Shown: positions 19,701 through 29,673, counted from the stretch's first letter. The stretch is 64,000 nt of DNA from Pseudoclavibacter sp. Marseille-Q3772 (GCF_916618895.1 NZ_OU745391.1:1736001-1800000); one strand, 5' to 3'. The notes: a model not told the origin generated them from the sequence alone. A program made the numbers and translations.

Positions 19701-20624
19701 GCCCAGTCGATTGGTGAGCCGGGTACGCAGCTGACGATGCGTACCTTCCACACCGGTGGTATTGCCGGCGCTGCTGACATCACCCAGGGTCTGCCGCGTG
19801 TGCAGGAGCTCTTCGAAGCTCGCACGCCGAAGGGTGCAGCACCGCTGGCTCGTGTTGCCGGTGTCATCACCATCGAAGACACGGAACGTCAGCGCAAGCT
19901 CATCCTCACCCCGGACGACAAGGACGAAGAGACGATCACCTACCCGGTATCGCGTTTCGTGGAACTCCTCGTCGAAGAGGGCCAGCGTGTAGAACCGGGA
20001 ACCCAGCTGGTTGAGGGTCCGCTGGATCCGAAGGATGTCCTCGAGATTCTCGGTACGGCTGCCGTGCAGAAGTACCTGGTTGAGGGTGTTCAGGGCGTCT
20101 ACAACTCGCAGGGTGTGCCGATTCACGACAAGCACATTGAGGTCATTGTGCGGCAGATGCTGCGCAAGGTCACCATCAATGACTCGGGTGACACCGACAT
20201 GCTGCCGGGTGAGTTGGTTGACCGCCAGCGCTTCCAGGCCACGAACCGTCAGACGGTGACCGAAGGAAACCGTCCCGCATCCGGTCGTCCCGAGGTCATG
20301 GGTATCACCAAGGCTTCGCTGGCTACCGAGTCGTGGCTGTCGGCTGCTTCGTTCCAGGAGACGACCCGCGTGCTGACGCAGGCGGCGATGGAGCAGAAGA
20401 CCGACCCGCTGCTTGGCCTGAAGGAGAACGTCATCATCGGTCGCCTCATCACCGCCGGTACCGGTTTGCCGCAGTACTCGGAGATGGATGTTGAGCCGAC
20501 CGAGGAAGCTCGTGCTGAGCGCTTCCCGTTCGCGCCGCAGGACCAGATTGATTTCAGTGACGACCTGTCGTTCGCAGATTTCGATTCGTTCTTGCCGAAT
20601 GACGATTTCGGTAGCTCGATCTAG
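16749..20624 (+). CDS. rpoC: RNA polymerase beta-prime subunit
   Basis: 1291 residues. The active-site Mg-binding loop NADFDGDQ is at residues 533-540 (Asp535, Asp537, Asp539). The N-terminal zinc site is CACGK...ICERCG and the second zinc site is [13 protein letters not shown]. An extended acidic/charged coiled-coil-like stretch near residues 140-240 is normal for actinobacteria. The start is TTG at 16749 after GGGAGA. It follows rpoB and is closed by a strong terminator. Confidence 0.99.
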   Translation: MIDATKFDSLSIGLATSEDILGWSRGEVKKPETINYRTLKPEKDGLFGEQIFGPSRDWECACGKYKRVRFKGIICERCGVEVTKSAVRRERMGHIKLAASVTHIWYFKGVPSRLGYLLDMAPKDLEKVIYFAAYMVVDVDEEGRRDDLEDLEKELRLELDTRGKQRDAQINERLAKLEKDLAALEEEGATADQKRKTKDAAEKDMARIRKDVDADITQLERVFESFKNLKVGELKPDDADYAELVDRYGDYFEAHMGAEAIQRRLRDFDLEAEAEVLREQIQNGKGQKKIRAIKRLKVVNAFLQTDNKPEAMVLDVIPVIPPELRPMVQLDGGRFATSDLNDLYRRVINRNNRLRRLLDLGAPEIIVNNEKRMLQEAVDALFDNGRRGRPVTGTGNRALKSLSDMLKGKQGRFRQNLLGKRVDYSGRSVIIVGPQLQMHQCGLPKQMALELFKPYVIKRLIDLGHASNIKAAKRAVERAKPEVWDVLEEVIRERPVLLNRAPTLHRLGIQAFEPQLIEGKAIQLHPLACSAFNADFDGDQMAVHLPLSVEAQAEARVLMLASNNILKPSDGRPVTLPSQDMVAGLYHLTFEREDAQGAGRVFASTAEAIMAMDEGSLHLNAPITIRMNGLSFMPGRAPEGFVAGEAFNMKTTLGRAIFNELLPDTYPYLEETMTKGRLSGVVNYLAERYDKDVVAATLDAIKDAGFYWATRSGISLAFSDVVVPDTKQAIVAETEKKVAALRDDYAMGLSTQAEYREQTIALWEEATERVAADTKEQFPETNSIHRMVTAGANGNWLQVRQIAGMRGIVANPKGEKIARPIIHSYREGLTVLEYFSSTHGARKGLADTALKTADSGYLTRRLVDVSQDVIIREEDCGTKKGLTHKIVQSDAAGNVSLADNVENSVYARTLAVDVKNAAGELLASAGDAVGDVLIERLMGEGITEVSVRSVLTCESAVGVCAKCYGRSMASSELADLGEAVGIIAAQSIGEPGTQLTMRTFHTGGIAGAADITQGLPRVQELFEARTPKGAAPLARVAGVITIEDTERQRKLILTPDDKDEETITYPVSRFVELLVEEGQRVEPGTQLVEGPLDPKDVLEILGTAAVQKYLVEGVQGVYNSQGVPIHDKHIEVIVRQMLRKVTINDSGDTDMLPGELVDRQRFQATNRQTVTEGNRPASGRPEVMGITKASLATESWLSAASFQETTRVLTQAAMEQKTDPLLGLKENVIIGRLITAGTGLPQYSEMDVEPTEEARAERFPFAPQDQIDFSDDLSFADFDSFLPNDDFGSSI

Positions 20625-20637
20625 CCAGTAGTGAGTT

Positions 20638-20673
20638 CGGGGCGGGTGTCAGCTGTAGCTGGCACCCGCCCCG
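20638..20673 (+). terminator. rpoBC terminator
   Basis: 16-bp stem with one G-U pair, beginning CGGGGCGGGTG and ending CACCCGCCCCG, with TGTA loop. It sits 13 bases after the rpoC stop and is followed by CTGCTTTCT. Confidence 0.85.
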
Positions 20674-20793
20674 CTGCTTTCTATGTCGTCTGGGGGTCGG
20701 TGGTGGCAACGGATGAGCCGTCGGTTCGAGTTGGTTTGACCGTTTGGCGTGCCGTTGCGCGCTGTGCGACCGCAATGCCCATACGATGACCAC

Positions 20794-22080
20794 ATGACTG
20801 ACCAGCAGCGCCCTGACCAACAGGACTTCACCGCTAACTCCGCACCGGCAGACGCCGATCGCATCCAACCGATGAACGACAACCAGCAGGGTGCCGCCAC
20901 ACAGCAGTCCGCGGGTGTAGATCCGTACCTGACGGCACAGTTTGGTGACCAGCAGCACGACGCACCAAGCGACGCTGAAGGTGCAAGCGCATCCGCCTAC
21001 CAGCCCGTAGCACCAGCAGTGAACGATGGGCCACGCGAGCCAATCCGCGTAGCGCCGACCGGCCAGGCGCAGACGGCCCCGGCAAACGAAACGCAAAACG
21101 ACGAGCGTCCAACAGGCGACGCGGCGCACACAGTCGCTGCTACCACCGATGCCCAGCACGATGCGCAGCCAAACGCGTACGGCACCGAACCAGAAACCGA
21201 CCGGCAGGCATCGGAACTCGACGAGGCGCTCGCTCGCTCGCGCGCAATCCCCAGCGATGGCGATCTGCACGTGCCGCCCGCTGACTACGGTGACCACGCT
21301 CAGGAGCAGCAGCACTCAGCCGCCGCTCACGAGAGCGCACAGCCACAAGCACAGCCCGCTGCGACAACCGAGTATGTCCACACCGAACCTGCACAGCACG
21401 AGACGCAAGCACAGCCCGCGACCGCTGTCCCCGGTTACGAACAGCCCGGCACAAGCCACGCCGTTCAATCATCAGACGATGTCGACGAGGTGCTGCGCGG
21501 TGAGGATCGCACCTCGACCGAGGGTCTGGTTATGCCCCCGGAACAGCGCAGCAACCGCGGTTTCGCGGTGTTCACCGCGATCCTCGCGAGCATCGTTTTC
21601 GCTGCCGCATTTGCCTGCGGATTCGCTGCTGCTGCGATCATCTTTGGTGGCGCAACCGGCGCGTTCGTGGATGTGCTGCTCGGGTTTATCCGTACCGCGG
21701 CCTTCTTCATTCCGGTCGCGCTGTTCACGATCGTTATGGTGCTGTGGTCGATGGTCGCAAACCGTGCGGGCTGGTGGAGCTACATCATCGCCAGTTTGCT
21801 GGTCGCTCTCATCGCATTCTTTGGTTACCACCTGGGCGTGGCCGCGCAGGACGTCGTTAACGGTGAAGCCTTCTCGATCGATAAGTTCATGGAATCGTTG
21901 ACGGCACCGGAGCAGCTGCCGGGCGCGCTCATCGCCTTTATCGCGGCGCGCGAATCCGCCCTGTGGATCGGCGGCATCGCATCGCTGCGCGGGCGCCGCG
22001 TAAAGCGCAAGAACGCACAGGCTCAGGAAGAGTACGAGCAGAAGATCGCCGAAGAACGAGAATTTTCGCAGGCGGTTTAG
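20794..22080 (+). CDS. Membrane protein with long disordered Gln/Ala-rich N-terminus
   Basis: 428 residues from the ATG at 20794. The first 240 or so are low-complexity, rich in Gln, Ala, Pro, Asp and His, with loosely repeated AQPA/EPAQH-type units. About four to five hydrophobic helices then follow: FTAILASIVFAAAFACGFAA, TAAFFIPVALFTIVMVLWSM, WSYIIASLLVALIAFFGYHL and a last one near ALWIGGIA. A charged tail ends the protein. A -10 TACGAT (20782-20787) six bases before the ATG suggests a leaderless transcript. A TTG at 20749 extends the frame but has no support. No function recognised; it is bounded by terminators on both sides. Confidence 0.75.
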   Translation: MTDQQRPDQQDFTANSAPADADRIQPMNDNQQGAATQQSAGVDPYLTAQFGDQQHDAPSDAEGASASAYQPVAPAVNDGPREPIRVAPTGQAQTAPANETQNDERPTGDAAHTVAATTDAQHDAQPNAYGTEPETDRQASELDEALARSRAIPSDGDLHVPPADYGDHAQEQQHSAAAHESAQPQAQPAATTEYVHTEPAQHETQAQPATAVPGYEQPGTSHAVQSSDDVDEVLRGEDRTSTEGLVMPPEQRSNRGFAVFTAILASIVFAAAFACGFAAAAIIFGGATGAFVDVLLGFIRTAAFFIPVALFTIVMVLWSMVANRAGWWSYIIASLLVALIAFFGYHLGVAAQDVVNGEAFSIDKFMESLTAPEQLPGALIAFIAARESALWIGGIASLRGRRVKRKNAQAQEEYEQKIAEEREFSQAV

Positions 22081-22086
22081 CGTGAG

Positions 22087-22117
22087 CGGGGTGTTCGCAC
22101 AGCGAGCACCCCGTTTT
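22087..22117 (+). terminator. Rho-independent terminator
   Basis: 11-bp stem CGGGGTGTTCG / CGAGCACCCCG (one G-U), loop CACAG, followed by TTTT. It closes the 20794 gene. Confidence 0.88.
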
Positions 22118-22151
22118 GTACCTACCAAGACAAGGAGAACGAGGATCCGAA

Positions 22152-22607
22152 ATGCCACCGCAATTAGGCGCTGATCTTGAGGTACTTCCAGGATGGGAGC
22201 GCTTTGAGTTTGAGGGTGCGCTCGGCGCCGTGCGCCACACTGTGGCCGATCGGGGCTTGCATCCGAATGTGATCGTCACTCTCGACAAGTGGGAGGGCGA
22301 GGTGGATGCGGCCGGAGCGCTCGCGATGGTCACCGAGCAGTTGCGTACGGCCGGAGCCACGGTTCGCAGTACCACTGACCGCAGCGATACGCAGACCATT
22401 GTGGAAATCCAAACGGATGAACCTGGCGACGATGCCGGGCCTGTTCGTGTGCGGTATCGGCTCACGCTCATTCCCGTCGCGGGGGATACGTTGGTGGTTA
22501 CCGGGATCGCAACCTGTCGGGTGGCGCAGGATGCAACCCTCGCGAATGATCTGAACCGCATTCTCGCGTCGATTCAATTGCGCGCAAAGGGTCGCGCCCG
22601 CGCTTGA
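22152..22607 (+). CDS. Conserved hypothetical protein, possible Mog1/PsbP-like (LpqN-type) fold
   Basis: 151 residues from the ATG at 22152, with GAGG eight bases upstream. The pattern PGWERFEF, then HPNVIVTLDKWEG and a helix MVTEQLRTAGA, then two beta hairpins (TIVEIQTDE; VRYRLTLIPVAGDTLVVTGIATC), resembles the Mog1/PsbP-like fold seen in LpqN/LpqT proteins. That is an impression, not a motif match. There is no signal peptide or lipobox, so it should be cytoplasmic. The upstream GTG/ATG options from 22116 are less likely. The rpsL promoter begins inside its last codons. Confidence 0.6.
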   Translation: MPPQLGADLEVLPGWERFEFEGALGAVRHTVADRGLHPNVIVTLDKWEGEVDAAGALAMVTEQLRTAGATVRSTTDRSDTQTIVEIQTDEPGDDAGPVRVRYRLTLIPVAGDTLVVTGIATCRVAQDATLANDLNRILASIQLRAKGRARA

Positions 22608-22633
22608 CGCGATTTCGTGCCGTTGGTTAAGAT
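22604..22633 (+). promoter_or_regulatory. Candidate rpsL-rpsG-fusA promoter
   Basis: -35 TTGACG (22604-22609), 18-base spacer, -10 TAAGAT (22628-22633). It leaves a leader of about 200 bases before rpsL, which contains a GC-rich region around 22700-22740 but no obvious terminator. Confidence 0.7.
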
Positions 22634-22840
22634 GTTTCGGTGCGCCAAATTCTGGCGTGCCTGAACGCGCGTGAACGCTGCCATCATGGCCGCTGCGCGA
22701 CGGTAAGCGCCCGACCGCTTTCGCGGGCGCGGGCGCTCGATGATGAAGCAGATTTCACCGATTTGCGAGTCGAGGGCACAGTCCAGATCCGCTGCCTCAA
22801 GTAGGTTCGCGAAGAAGCAACAAATTCCAAGGAGAAACCA

Positions 22841-23212
22841 GTGCCAACCATTCAGCAGTTGGTCCGTAAGGGCCGCAAGCCCAAGGTAAACGCGTCGAAG
22901 TCCCCCGCACTTAAGTCGAACCCGCAGCAGCGTGGCGTGTGCACCCGTGTGTACACCACCACCCCGAAGAAGCCGAACTCGGCGCTGCGCAAGGTCGCCC
23001 GTGTGAAGCTTTCGAACGGTACCGAGGTCACCGCATACATCCCGGGTGAAGGTCACAACCTCCAGGAGCACTCGATGGTGCTCGTTCGTGGTGGTCGTGT
23101 GAAGGACCTCCCCGGTGTTCGCTACCGCATTGTTCGCGGTGCGCTCGACACCCAGGCTGTTAAGGACCGTAAGCAGGCACGCAGCCTGTACGGCGCGAAG
23201 AAGGAGAAGTAA
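22841..23212 (+). CDS. rpsL: 30S ribosomal protein S12
   Basis: 123 residues, decoding-centre protein of the small subunit. The GTG start at 22841 follows [19 protein letters not shown] (Lys43 region) and [10 protein letters not shown] (Lys88 region) are wild type, so streptomycin resistance by S12 is not predicted. The stop codon overlaps the rpsG ATG by one base. Confidence 0.99.
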   Translation: MPTIQQLVRKGRKPKVNASKSPALKSNPQQRGVCTRVYTTTPKKPNSALRKVARVKLSNGTEVTAYIPGEGHNLQEHSMVLVRGGRVKDLPGVRYRIVRGALDTQAVKDRKQARSLYGAKKEK

Positions 23213-23682
23213 TGCCTCGTAAGGGTCCCGCACCTAAGCGCCCTGTAGTTGTTGACCCGGTCTACGGTTCGCCCGTAGTTAGCCAGCTCATCAACAAGAT
23301 TCTCATCGACGGTAAGAAGTCGCAGGCAGAGCGCATCGTCTACGGCGCGCTCGAGAACGTCGCGGCCAAGACCGGTCAGGATGCAGTTGCCACGCTCAAG
23401 AAGGCACTCGACAATGTGCGCCCCACCCTCGAGGTGCGTTCGCGTCGCGTTGGTGGCTCGACCTACCAGGTTCCCGTTGAGGTAAAGCCGCTGCGTGCTA
23501 ACACGCTCGCTCTTCGCTGGCTCACCGGTTACGCGAAGCTGCGTCGCGAGAACTCGATGACCGAGCGTCTCACCAACGAGATCCTCGATGCATCCAACGG
23601 ACTCGGCGCCGCTGTGAAGCGCCGCGAAGACACGCACAAGATGGCCGAGTCGAACAAGGCCTTCGCTCACTACCGCTGGTAG
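23212..23682 (+). CDS. rpsG: 30S ribosomal protein S7
   Basis: 156 residues, the primary 16S 3'-domain binder. It opens with [20 protein letters not shown] and ends with the typical [14 protein letters not shown] C-terminus ([10 protein letters not shown]). Length and order are standard for the str operon. The next gene, fusA, is separated by 120 bases carrying a large inverted repeat. Confidence 0.99.
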   Translation: MPRKGPAPKRPVVVDPVYGSPVVSQLINKILIDGKKSQAERIVYGALENVAAKTGQDAVATLKKALDNVRPTLEVRSRRVGGSTYQVPVEVKPLRANTLALRWLTGYAKLRRENSMTERLTNEILDASNGLGAAVKRREDTHKMAESNKAFAHYRW

Positions 23683-23688
23683 TTTCTT

Positions 23689-23729
23689 GACCGGTCAACA
23701 CAACGTGCTAAGCACAGTGTTGACCGGTC
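23689..23729 (+). promoter_or_regulatory. Large inverted repeat in the rpsG-fusA gap
   Basis: 13-bp perfect arms GACCGGTCAACAC (23689-23701) and GTGTTGACCGGTC (23717-23729) around 15 bases that can add a GTGC/GCAC stem. Each arm begins or ends with the self-palindrome GACCGGTC. No T tract follows. It could be an RNA hairpin (attenuator or processing site) or a DNA operator. A -35 TTGACC (23720-23725) overlapping the right arm, with TAGCGT at 23743-23748 (17-base spacer), is a possible fusA promoter. Confidence 0.5.
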
Positions 23730-23802
23730 GAACTTGTTTGCTAGCGTTGGCCGGCGAACCTTATATCTAACGATTCCATCACCTATCAGTACGGGAGACA
23801 CC

Positions 23803-25917
23803 GTGGCACAGGAAGTGCAGACGAACCTCAAGAAGGTCCGCAACATCGGCATCATGGCTCACATTGACGCCGGAAAGACCACCACCACCGAGCGCATCCT
23901 CTTTTACACCGGTGTTAACCACAAGATCGGTGAGAGCCACGACGGCGCTGCGACCATGGACTGGATGGCGCAGGAGCAGGAGCGTGGTATCACCATTACC
24001 TCGGCTGCTACCACCTGCTTCTGGAACGACACTCAGATCAACATCATCGACACCCCCGGTCACGTTGACTTCACCGTTGAGGTAGAGCGCTCGCTGCGTG
24101 TTCTTGACGGCGCCGTTGCCGTGTTCGACGGTAAGGAAGGTGTCGAGCCGCAGTCCGAGACTGTTTGGCGTCAGGCTGACAAGTACAACGTGCCGCGCAT
24201 CTGCTACGTCAACAAGATGGACAAGCTCGGCGCTGACTTCTACTACTCGATCGACACCATCAAGTCGCGCCTGGGCGTAACCCCGCTCGTGCTGCAGCTT
24301 CCGATCGGCGTTGAGAACGACTTCGTCGGTGTTGTTGACCTCGTACGTATGCAGGCGCTGACCTGGCGCGGCGACGCCAAGGGTGTCGTTGCTCCTGGCA
24401 CTCCGGCTGAGATCGAGGAGATCCCCGCCGACCTCAAGGACCGCGCTGAAGAGTTCCGCGCTGAACTGCTCGAATCGGTTGCCGAAAGCGACGAAGCATT
24501 GCTCGAGAAGTACCTCGGCGGTGAGGAGCTCACGGTAGACGAGATCCAGGCTGCAATCCGTAAGCTCACCATTGCCGGTGACGCCTTCCCGGTGATCTGT
24601 GGTACCTCGTTCAAGAACCGTGGTGTTCAGCCGATGCTCGACGCCATCGTTGCGTACCTGCCATCGCCGGTAGAAGTACCGCCGATGACCGGACACGAAA
24701 TGGGCAACGAAGAGGCCGAGATCGAGCGTAAGCCCTCGAAGGACGAGCCGTTCGCGGCACTCGCCTTCAAGGTTGTGGCCCACCCCTTCTACGGTCGTCT
24801 CACCTACATCCGCGTGTACTCGGGTCACGTTGAGTCGGGTGTCCAGGTCCTCAACTCGACCAAGGGTAAGAAGGAGCGCATCGGAAAGCTCTTCCAGATG
24901 CACGCCAACAAGGAAAACCCGGTCGAGTCGATCACCGCTGGTCACATCTACGCTGCTATCGGTCTGAAGGACACCACCACCGGTGACACCCTCTGTGCAG
25001 CCGACGCTCCGGTTGTACTCGAGTCGATGAGCTTCCCGGAGCCGGTCATCTCGGTTGCTATCGAGCCGAACTCGAAGGCTGACCAGGAGAAGCTTGGTAC
25101 TGCAATTCAGAAGCTTGCGGAAGAGGACCCAACCTTCCGCGTTGAGCTCAACCACGAAACCGGTCAGACCACGATCTCCGGTATGGGTGAGCTCCACCTC
25201 GACATCCTTGTTGACCGCATGAAGCGCGAGTTCAAGGTTGAGGCGAACATCGGTAAGCCGCAGGTTGCTTACCGCGAAACCATCCGCCGCACCGTTGAGC
25301 GTTACGACTACACGCACAAGAAGCAGACCGGTGGTTCGGGTCAGTTCGCTAAGGTTCAGATCATGCTCGAACCGATGGAGGTCGAGGGCGACAAGGTCTA
25401 CGAGTTCGTGAACGCCGTTACCGGTGGTCGTGTACCGAAGGAATACATCCCTTCGGTAGACGCCGGTATCCAGGACGCGATGCGCGTTGGTGTAGTCGCG
25501 GGATACCCCATGGTGGGTGTCAAAGCGACGCTCGTCGATGGTGCATACCACGACGTTGACTCGTCAGAAATGGCCTTCAAGATCGCCGGTTCGATGGCGT
25601 TCAAGGAGGCTGCTCCGAAGGCAAGCCCTGCACTGCTTGAGCCGCTCATGAAGGTTGAAGTACGTACTCCTGAGGAGTACATGGGTGACGTAATTGGTGA
25701 CCTCAACTCACGCCGCGGCCAAATCCAGTCGATGGAAGACGCCTCCGGTGTGAAGGTTGTCAAGGCACTGGTACCGCTGTCGGAGATGTTCGGCTACATC
25801 GGCGATCTGCGTAGCAAGACCTCTGGTCGTGCTGTGTACTCGATGGAGTTCGACTCGTACGCGGAGGTCCCGAAGGCTGTTGCCGACGAGATCGTCCAGA
25901 AGAGCACGGGCGAGTAG
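23803..25917 (+). CDS. fusA: Translation elongation factor G
   Basis: 704 residues, the translocation GTPase. The start is GTG at 23803 (VAQEVQTN), preceded by GGGAGA; an upstream ATG at 23734 would add 23 non-family residues. The P-loop AHIDAGKT is at residues 19-26, followed by DTPGHVD and NKMD, and domain IV ends with a usual short Lys/Ser tail. It is part of the str operon and is followed by tuf. Confidence 0.99.
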   Translation: MAQEVQTNLKKVRNIGIMAHIDAGKTTTTERILFYTGVNHKIGESHDGAATMDWMAQEQERGITITSAATTCFWNDTQINIIDTPGHVDFTVEVERSLRVLDGAVAVFDGKEGVEPQSETVWRQADKYNVPRICYVNKMDKLGADFYYSIDTIKSRLGVTPLVLQLPIGVENDFVGVVDLVRMQALTWRGDAKGVVAPGTPAEIEEIPADLKDRAEEFRAELLESVAESDEALLEKYLGGEELTVDEIQAAIRKLTIAGDAFPVICGTSFKNRGVQPMLDAIVAYLPSPVEVPPMTGHEMGNEEAEIERKPSKDEPFAALAFKVVAHPFYGRLTYIRVYSGHVESGVQVLNSTKGKKERIGKLFQMHANKENPVESITAGHIYAAIGLKDTTTGDTLCAADAPVVLESMSFPEPVISVAIEPNSKADQEKLGTAIQKLAEEDPTFRVELNHETGQTTISGMGELHLDILVDRMKREFKVEANIGKPQVAYRETIRRTVERYDYTHKKQTGGSGQFAKVQIMLEPMEVEGDKVYEFVNAVTGGRVPKEYIPSVDAGIQDAMRVGVVAGYPMVGVKATLVDGAYHDVDSSEMAFKIAGSMAFKEAAPKASPALLEPLMKVEVRTPEEYMGDVIGDLNSRRGQIQSMEDASGVKVVKALVPLSEMFGYIGDLRSKTSGRAVYSMEFDSYAEVPKAVADEIVQKSTGE

Positions 25918-26045
25918 CTCAAAGCTCAACGCTACCGGCAAGCACCTCGCTTGAATTCCGGTAGACTGTAAAACTGTCCTGAAATTAAGTTTCAATCCGC
26001 GCGCTAGTGTGGAGCGATTCCAGTAACCGTCCTGAGGAGGACCTA

Positions 26046-27236
26046 GTGGCCAAGGCCAAGTTCGAGCGGACTAAACCGCACGTAAACATCGGAACGATCG
26101 GTCACGTCGACCACGGTAAGACGACGCTGTCCGCTGCAATCTCGAAGGTGCTTGCTGACAAGTACCCGTCGGACACCAACGTGCAGCGTGACTTCGCAAC
26201 CATCGACTCGGCACCGGAAGAGCGCCAGCGTGGTATTACCATCAACGTTTCGCACATCGAGTACGAGACCCCGAAGCGTCACTACGCACACGTTGACGCT
26301 CCTGGTCACGCTGACTACGTCAAGAACATGATCACCGGTGCTGCACAGATGGACGGCGCAATCCTCGTTGTTGCCGCCACTGACGGCCCGATGGCTCAGA
26401 CCCGTGAGCACGTTCTGCTCGCAAAGCAGGTTGGTGTTCCTTACCTGCTCGCAGCGCTGAACAAGTCGGACGCTGTTGACGACGAAGAGATCCTGGAGCT
26501 CGTTGAGCTCGAGGTCCGCGAGCTGCTCGCTTCGCAGGGCTTCGACGAAGAAGCACCGGTTGTTCGCGTATCGGCGCTGAAGGCTCTCGAGGGCGACCAG
26601 AAGTGGGTCGACTCGGTTCTCGAGCTCATGGAAGCCGTTGACGAGAGCATCCCTGAGCCTGAGCGTGACCGTGACAAGCCGTTCCTCATGCCGATCGAGG
26701 ACGTCTTCACCATCACCGGTCGCGGTACCGTTGTGACCGGTCGTGCCGAGCGCGGTACCCTCGCCATCAACTCGGAAGTTGAGATCGTAGGTATCCGTCC
26801 GACCCAGAAGACCACCGTTACCGGTATCGAGATGTTCCACAAGCAGCTCGACGAAGCATGGGCCGGTGAGAACTGTGGTCTGCTGCTCCGTGGTCTCAAG
26901 CGTGAAGACGTAGAGCGTGGTCAGGTTGTTGTTGAGCCGGGCACCGTTACCCCGCACACCAACTTCGAAGGCACCGCCTACATCCTTTCGAAGGATGAGG
27001 GTGGCCGTCACAACCCGTTCTACTCGAACTACCGTCCGCAGTTCTACTTCCGTACCACCGACGTAACCGGTGTTATCACCCTGCCTGAGGGCAAGGAAAT
27101 GGTTATGCCTGGTGACACCGTTGACATGGCGGTTGAGCTGATCCAGCCGATCGCTATGGAAGAGGGCCTCGGCTTCGCGATCCGTGAGGGTGGCCGCACC
27201 GTAGGTGCCGGTACCGTTACCAAGATCACCAAGTAG
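26046..27236 (+). CDS. tuf: Translation elongation factor Tu
   Basis: 396 residues; delivers aminoacyl-tRNA to the ribosome. The GTG start at 26046 follows GAGGAGG. P-loop GHVDHGKT at residues 19-26, RGITIN switch I, DAPGHADY and NKSD are all intact. The 128-base gap after fusA contains TTGAAT (25951-25956) and TAGACT (25962-25967) hexamers, too close for a single promoter, so a second promoter is possible but unproven. Codon use is strongly biased, as for highly expressed genes. A terminator follows. Confidence 0.99.
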   Translation: MAKAKFERTKPHVNIGTIGHVDHGKTTLSAAISKVLADKYPSDTNVQRDFATIDSAPEERQRGITINVSHIEYETPKRHYAHVDAPGHADYVKNMITGAAQMDGAILVVAATDGPMAQTREHVLLAKQVGVPYLLAALNKSDAVDDEEILELVELEVRELLASQGFDEEAPVVRVSALKALEGDQKWVDSVLELMEAVDESIPEPERDRDKPFLMPIEDVFTITGRGTVVTGRAERGTLAINSEVEIVGIRPTQKTTVTGIEMFHKQLDEAWAGENCGLLLRGLKREDVERGQVVVEPGTVTPHTNFEGTAYILSKDEGGRHNPFYSNYRPQFYFRTTDVTGVITLPEGKEMVMPGDTVDMAVELIQPIAMEEGLGFAIREGGRTVGAGTVTKITK

Positions 27237-27254
27237 TTCATAACGAACACCGTC

Positions 27255-27287
27255 AACCGGGTGGGATGCATTTGCTCCCGCCCGGTT
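27255..27287 (+). terminator. tuf terminator
   Basis: 12-bp stem AACCGGGTGGGA / TCCCGCCCGGTT with one G-U pair and a 9-base loop, followed by GTTCGTTT. It sits 18 bases after the tuf stop. Confidence 0.85.
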
Positions 27288-27411
27288 GTTCGTTTCCGTC
27301 AGGCGGCCGAGGGGGGAGTGCATTGGCTAGCTCCCCGGCCAGGTTGATTCCGTTGAATCGATCTACAACCGCGGCACGATCTTGCATTGGTAGGAAGGCT
27401 GGCCGCAACTC

Positions 27412-27492
27412 ATGAACGATAAGCTCGAGCGTAAGTACAGTGAACTGCTTCGTAGTCGCTTGCCACAGACGCCAGCTTGGTTCGCTAAGTAA
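27412..27492 (+). CDS. Possible 26-residue small ORF
   Basis: ATG at 27412 to TAA at 27490-27492 encodes MNDKLERKYSELLRSRLPQT plus six more residues. The next gene 16 bases later begins MNDRYG, so this could be a leader peptide or chance. An AGGAAGG (27392-27398) lies 13 bases before the ATG, which is too far for a good Shine-Dalgarno. No family recognised. Confidence 0.25.
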   Translation: MNDKLERKYSELLRSRLPQTPAWFAK

Positions 27493-27507
27493 CTACACGA
27501 GGATGAC

Positions 27508-28950
27508 ATGAACGACCGCTACGGAATGCCGCCATTGCCAAACCTGCCCGAGGGGCATCAGCCAAGCGGCCAGGGGCCACAACCGGAGCCTGCCTGGCAG
27601 CAGTACCCCGGCCATCCGCACCCCGCACCCGCGCCAGCGGAAGGCTCAGCCCAGCCAAGCCACGGGGTGCCGAACTACGGTGCGCCGGCCTACGGCCAGT
27701 CACAACAACTGGGTGGGCATCTCCAGAATGCACAAACTGGGCAAAGTCAACGGAAACCGTGGTTCATCGCCTTGGCGGTAGTTTTGCCGCTATTGCTTAT
27801 CGGCGGTCTGGTTTGGGGCGGCATCGCCCTGTTCGGTAAGAAGGCCGGCGCGGATACGCCAGAGGCTGCGGCCGAGGACTTTCTCAAGTCCGTCGCGTCG
27901 CTGAAATTCACCGAACTGGGGTCGACGATTGCCCCCGCAGAATCAGAGATGCTGATGCGTCCGCTGGAGCGGCTAGCGTTCAACTCGGGCTCCGAGGCGG
28001 GCGGTGTGAAGCTACGAGACGCGCTGGTATCCCTGCAAGAGTCGGTTGATATCAACATCGAAGAACTGAAGATGGAGCCGATGGGGCCTGGCGAGGATGC
28101 CCAGGCCATGATCGTTTATAAAGCCCGCGTGAAGATCGACGGTGACGAGGACAAATTCAAAGCTGCGCTTGGCGATATCGGTTACAGCGTGAGCTACGAG
28201 ATCGCTCAGCTCACCGGGGCGTCTGAGAGCAGCGCGCATCGCTCAGCTGAAGCCACTGCGGATTCCATTCGCAAACAGTTCAATGAGGACTTCCCGATGG
28301 TTCGTGATCTGACCGAGGATGGGCCGTTCACGCTCGTCTCCGTGAAGGAGGATGGTCGCTGGTATGTGAGCCCGGTGCTGACAGCCGCGCAGAGTCAGGT
28401 CGGCTCCCTGAGTGCGAGCGGACCGGTCCGCATCCAGGACCCCGGAAGTGACCCGGCAACCAGCCCGGAGGAAGCGGGCAAGCAGTTTGTTGCGCAGCTT
28501 GCAGGGAGCATGCAGACGGGTAACGCGACCCTTGATCTTGCTGAAACACTGACGCGTCCTGAGCGGTTGCTCTTCGGCCTGCTGGAGAGTGCTACGCCGT
28601 TAGAAAAATCCCCGTACGCAAACACCACCTCGGTGGACGGTGGCTTTGAGGTAGAGAATCGCGGAGATTTCACGATCATCAGACCGAAGAACCTACGGGT
28701 GAGTGCCGGTAATGGAACCATCACGCTCGACAAGGACTGCTTCGACAACGGCCACGGACGCCCGAGCTGTCTCAGTGATATCAAGCTGGCGAAGGCGCTG
28801 AACCTACACACGATCGGCCTGGTCGTTAAAGAAGAGGATGGCGGTTGGCTCGTCAGCCCGTATGGAACCGTCGCCTATGCCCTCGATACTGCGGTGTCCG
28901 CGTATATCGAGCTACGGGATACGGGCAGGTTGCACGAGCTGCAGCTCTAG
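27508..28950 (+). CDS. Single-pass membrane protein with a duplicated extracellular domain
   Basis: 480 residues. Residues 1-80 are Pro/Gln-rich and probably disordered in the cytoplasm. One transmembrane helix follows at about residues 85-109. The rest is outside the cell and seems to contain one domain twice. Residues 117-292 and 319-460 share a start TPEAAAEDFL / SPEEAGKQFV, a middle RPLERLAF (151-158) / RPERLLFGL (350-358) and an end KEDGRWYVSP (280-289) / KEEDGGWLVSP (441-451). Two Cys (411, 421) in the second copy may form a disulfide. It sits between tuf and rpsJ with its own terminator, so it is independent of the ribosomal operon. Function unknown. Confidence 0.8.
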   Translation: MNDRYGMPPLPNLPEGHQPSGQGPQPEPAWQQYPGHPHPAPAPAEGSAQPSHGVPNYGAPAYGQSQQLGGHLQNAQTGQSQRKPWFIALAVVLPLLLIGGLVWGGIALFGKKAGADTPEAAAEDFLKSVASLKFTELGSTIAPAESEMLMRPLERLAFNSGSEAGGVKLRDALVSLQESVDINIEELKMEPMGPGEDAQAMIVYKARVKIDGDEDKFKAALGDIGYSVSYEIAQLTGASESSAHRSAEATADSIRKQFNEDFPMVRDLTEDGPFTLVSVKEDGRWYVSPVLTAAQSQVGSLSASGPVRIQDPGSDPATSPEEAGKQFVAQLAGSMQTGNATLDLAETLTRPERLLFGLLESATPLEKSPYANTTSVDGGFEVENRGDFTIIRPKNLRVSAGNGTITLDKDCFDNGHGRPSCLSDIKLAKALNLHTIGLVVKEEDGGWLVSPYGTVAYALDTAVSAYIELRDTGRLHELQL

Positions 28951-28970
28951 TCAGCCCTCAGGCAGGGTAG

Positions 28971-28996
28971 GCGGCACCGATTCAAGTCGGTGCCGC
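28971..28996 (+). terminator. Terminator after the 27508 gene
   Basis: Perfect 10-bp stem GCGGCACCGA / TCGGTGCCGC with 6-base loop TTCAAG, followed by TTCGCTGTTT. Confidence 0.8.
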
Positions 28997-29035
28997 TTCG
29001 CTGTTTCCGGCGCAAGAACGTGCGACACGCCCGGG

Positions 29036-29065
29036 TTGCACGAAACACAAAACTCGGTCTAAACT
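29036..29065 (+). promoter_or_regulatory. Candidate S10-operon promoter
   Basis: -35 TTGCAC (29036-29041), 18-base spacer, -10 TAAACT (29060-29065), about 290 bases before rpsJ. Confidence 0.65.
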
Positions 29066-29356
29066 GGTGCAGTTCGATATTCCGGACGCGCTTGTCAGCA
29101 GGCGTTCGGATCACTGCCGAGATTGTGATACACCGCCCGAGTTCCTTCGGCGGCAGGTGTGTCCACCGGCAGCAGAGCACGGCTCCGGTACAGCAGAGCC
29201 CATGCGGGCAACCGCAGGCTACTTACCGTACATCCGCCTGAACGCATCCCGTTCCGGGCAGGTGCAATTGACAGATACACAGTGGTGCGCGTCAGCCGCT
29301 CGCAGGTTGAGTACGCATTTGAGGCCATAACGGCCCGAACGAATTAGGAGTAGGAA

Positions 29357-29665
29357 ATGGCGGGACAGAAGATCCGCATCCGACTGAAGTCGTACGACCA
29401 CGAGGTCATCGACAACTCCGCGCGCAAGATTGTTGACACGGTCACGCGCGCCGGTGCCTCCGTCATCGGGCCCGTCCCGCTGCCGACGGAGAAGAACGTG
29501 GTTACGGTTATCCGTTCGCCGCACAAGTACAAGGACAGCCGCGAGCAGTTCGAGAAGCGCACCCACAAGCGCCTGATCGACATTGTCGACCCGACGCCGA
29601 AGGCAGTCGACTCGCTCATGCGACTCGACCTTCCGGCCGATGTGAACATCGAGATCAAGCTCTAG
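29357..29665 (+). CDS. rpsJ: 30S ribosomal protein S10
   Basis: 102 residues; tRNA-site protein of the small subunit and, as NusE, a part of transcription antitermination. It opens [20 protein letters not shown] and ends VNIEIKL, the standard family ends. First gene of the S10 operon, preceded by AGGAG. rplC follows after eight bases. Confidence 0.99.
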   Translation: MAGQKIRIRLKSYDHEVIDNSARKIVDTVTRAGASVIGPVPLPTEKNVVTVIRSPHKYKDSREQFEKRTHKRLIDIVDPTPKAVDSLMRLDLPADVNIEIKL

Positions 29666-29673
29666 AGGAACCC

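Larger units (their letters stand above)
28951..29356 (+). other. rpsJ upstream region and leader
   Basis: 406 bases containing the terminator of the preceding gene, a good promoter and then a leader of about 290 bases before rpsJ. A TTGACA hexamer at 29268-29273 lacks a matching -10. I see no convincing ORF and no recognisable L4-type S10 leader fold, though long leaders before S10 operons are often regulatory. Confidence 0.5.

Noticed and set aside
20721..20745. T-loop-like GGTTCGAGT suggesting a tRNA
   Set aside because: No acceptor stem, anticodon arm or CCA end can be formed around it.
23779..25551. 590-codon minus-strand frame across fusA and 426-codon one across tuf (26043-27323)
   Set aside because: Shadows of highly biased genes. 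Translated sequences are not protein-like and lack family motifs.
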